Of a stretch of 5,727 nt of DNA, positions 5,536 to 5,727 are shown piece by piece. The position numbers and the translations under genes were made by a program. The DNA comes from Bacteroidales bacterium UBA6340 (GTDB lineage Bacteria; Bacteroidota; Bacteroidia; Bacteroidales; Paludibacteraceae): contig DJSG01000077.1 of NCBI GenBank assembly GCA_002440265.1, forward strand, positions 19,932 to 25,658. Reading direction: 5' to 3'. The notes below the pieces were generated by a model. The model had not been told where the DNA came from and did not search any database. It saw only the letters and a program-made list of their open reading frames with translations. Every line of letters starts with the position of its first letter. Within the stretch, counting starts at the first letter, position 1.

Positions 5536-5557
5536 CCGAGAGAACTCCGAGAGAACT
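5536..5557. repeat. 11-bp perfect tandem duplication
   Basis: The unit ccgagagaact occurs twice head to tail with no spacer (5536-5546 and 5547-5557). The 11-bp spacing places both copies on roughly the same face of the helix, which fits tandem protein-binding sites or a recombinase arm site, but no adjacent gene supports either. It may equally be a short slippage product. Confidence 0.6.
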
Positions 5558-5727
5558 ACGGGTAAATAGCAATGAATCACTTCCCTTTTTACGTCTCGTA
5601 ATACAGCATTTGTTAGTTGCTCCTTAAGAATTAGATTGCATAGGGTATAATTGTATGTGGGGTATCGAAATGGCGGCGTAGCATCTGCACAAAAAAGTCA
5701 AAAAGAGACTTGAGTTTCCTCATCATC

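Larger units (their letters stand above)
5430..5727. other. Right intergenic region without a supported gene
   Basis: No gene is supported. The stretch is richer in A and T than the coding region before it. It contains a perfect 7-bp hairpin, an 11-bp tandem duplication and, at the right edge, a minus-strand frame open from the window end to a TAA at 5631-5633. That frame would read MMRKLKSLFDFF and onward, 31 residues, but so short an open frame arises easily by chance and I do not recognise it. Confidence 0.6.

Overview
This window looks like chromosomal DNA from a member of the Bacteroidales (phylum Bacteroidetes). Four observations support this. There are perfect TAnnTTTG-type -7 promoter elements, one of them with a TTG exactly 20 bases upstream. 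The starts lack Shine-Dalgarno sequences. The lipoprotein has an acidic Cys-Lys-Asp-Asp start, as in Bacteroidetes surface lipoproteins. The protein families (short GlgA-like protein, DUF4270-like lipoprotein, COG2509-type flavoprotein, RecA) are also typical. The genus cannot be fixed by reading alone.

Layout. Bases 1-344 hold no convincing gene. They contain a leftward promoter for a gene beyond the left edge, two copies of a hairpin-forming repeat and a heptanucleotide array. Bases 345-1886 (minus) encode a FAD-dependent dehydrogenase of the COG2509 kind. Bases 1927-2940 (minus) encode RecA, which is upstream of the flavoprotein and probably co-transcribed with it. Bases 2941-3171 form a divergent promoter region, with one recognisable promoter facing each way and an 11-bp inverted repeat that overlaps the rightward -7 element. 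Bases 3172-3990 (plus) encode a GlgA-like single-domain protein. It overlaps by an ATGA the gene at 3987-5429, a DUF4270-like lipoprotein with a signal peptide. Bases 5430-5727 have no supported gene but contain a hairpin, an 11-bp tandem duplication and a short open frame running off the right edge.

How the genes relate. The leftward pair couples DNA repair and recombination (RecA) with an oxidoreductase of unknown substrate. There is no evident functional link, and the arrangement may simply be shared transcription. The rightward pair is translationally coupled: a cytosolic half-GlgA lacking the substrate motifs of glycogen synthase, and a probably surface-exposed lipoprotein. The tight overlap suggests they work together, but in what is unknown.

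The most unusual feature is repeat invasion of the flavoprotein gene. A heptanucleotide array of the same family as the intergenic array at 232-264 lies in frame inside the gene. So does a GC-rich hairpin repeat. A second, AT-rich heptanucleotide array fills almost all of the recA-flavoprotein junction, next to a flavoprotein 5' end that has no ATG start in the conserved region. The gene nevertheless stays open and keeps its FAD motifs.
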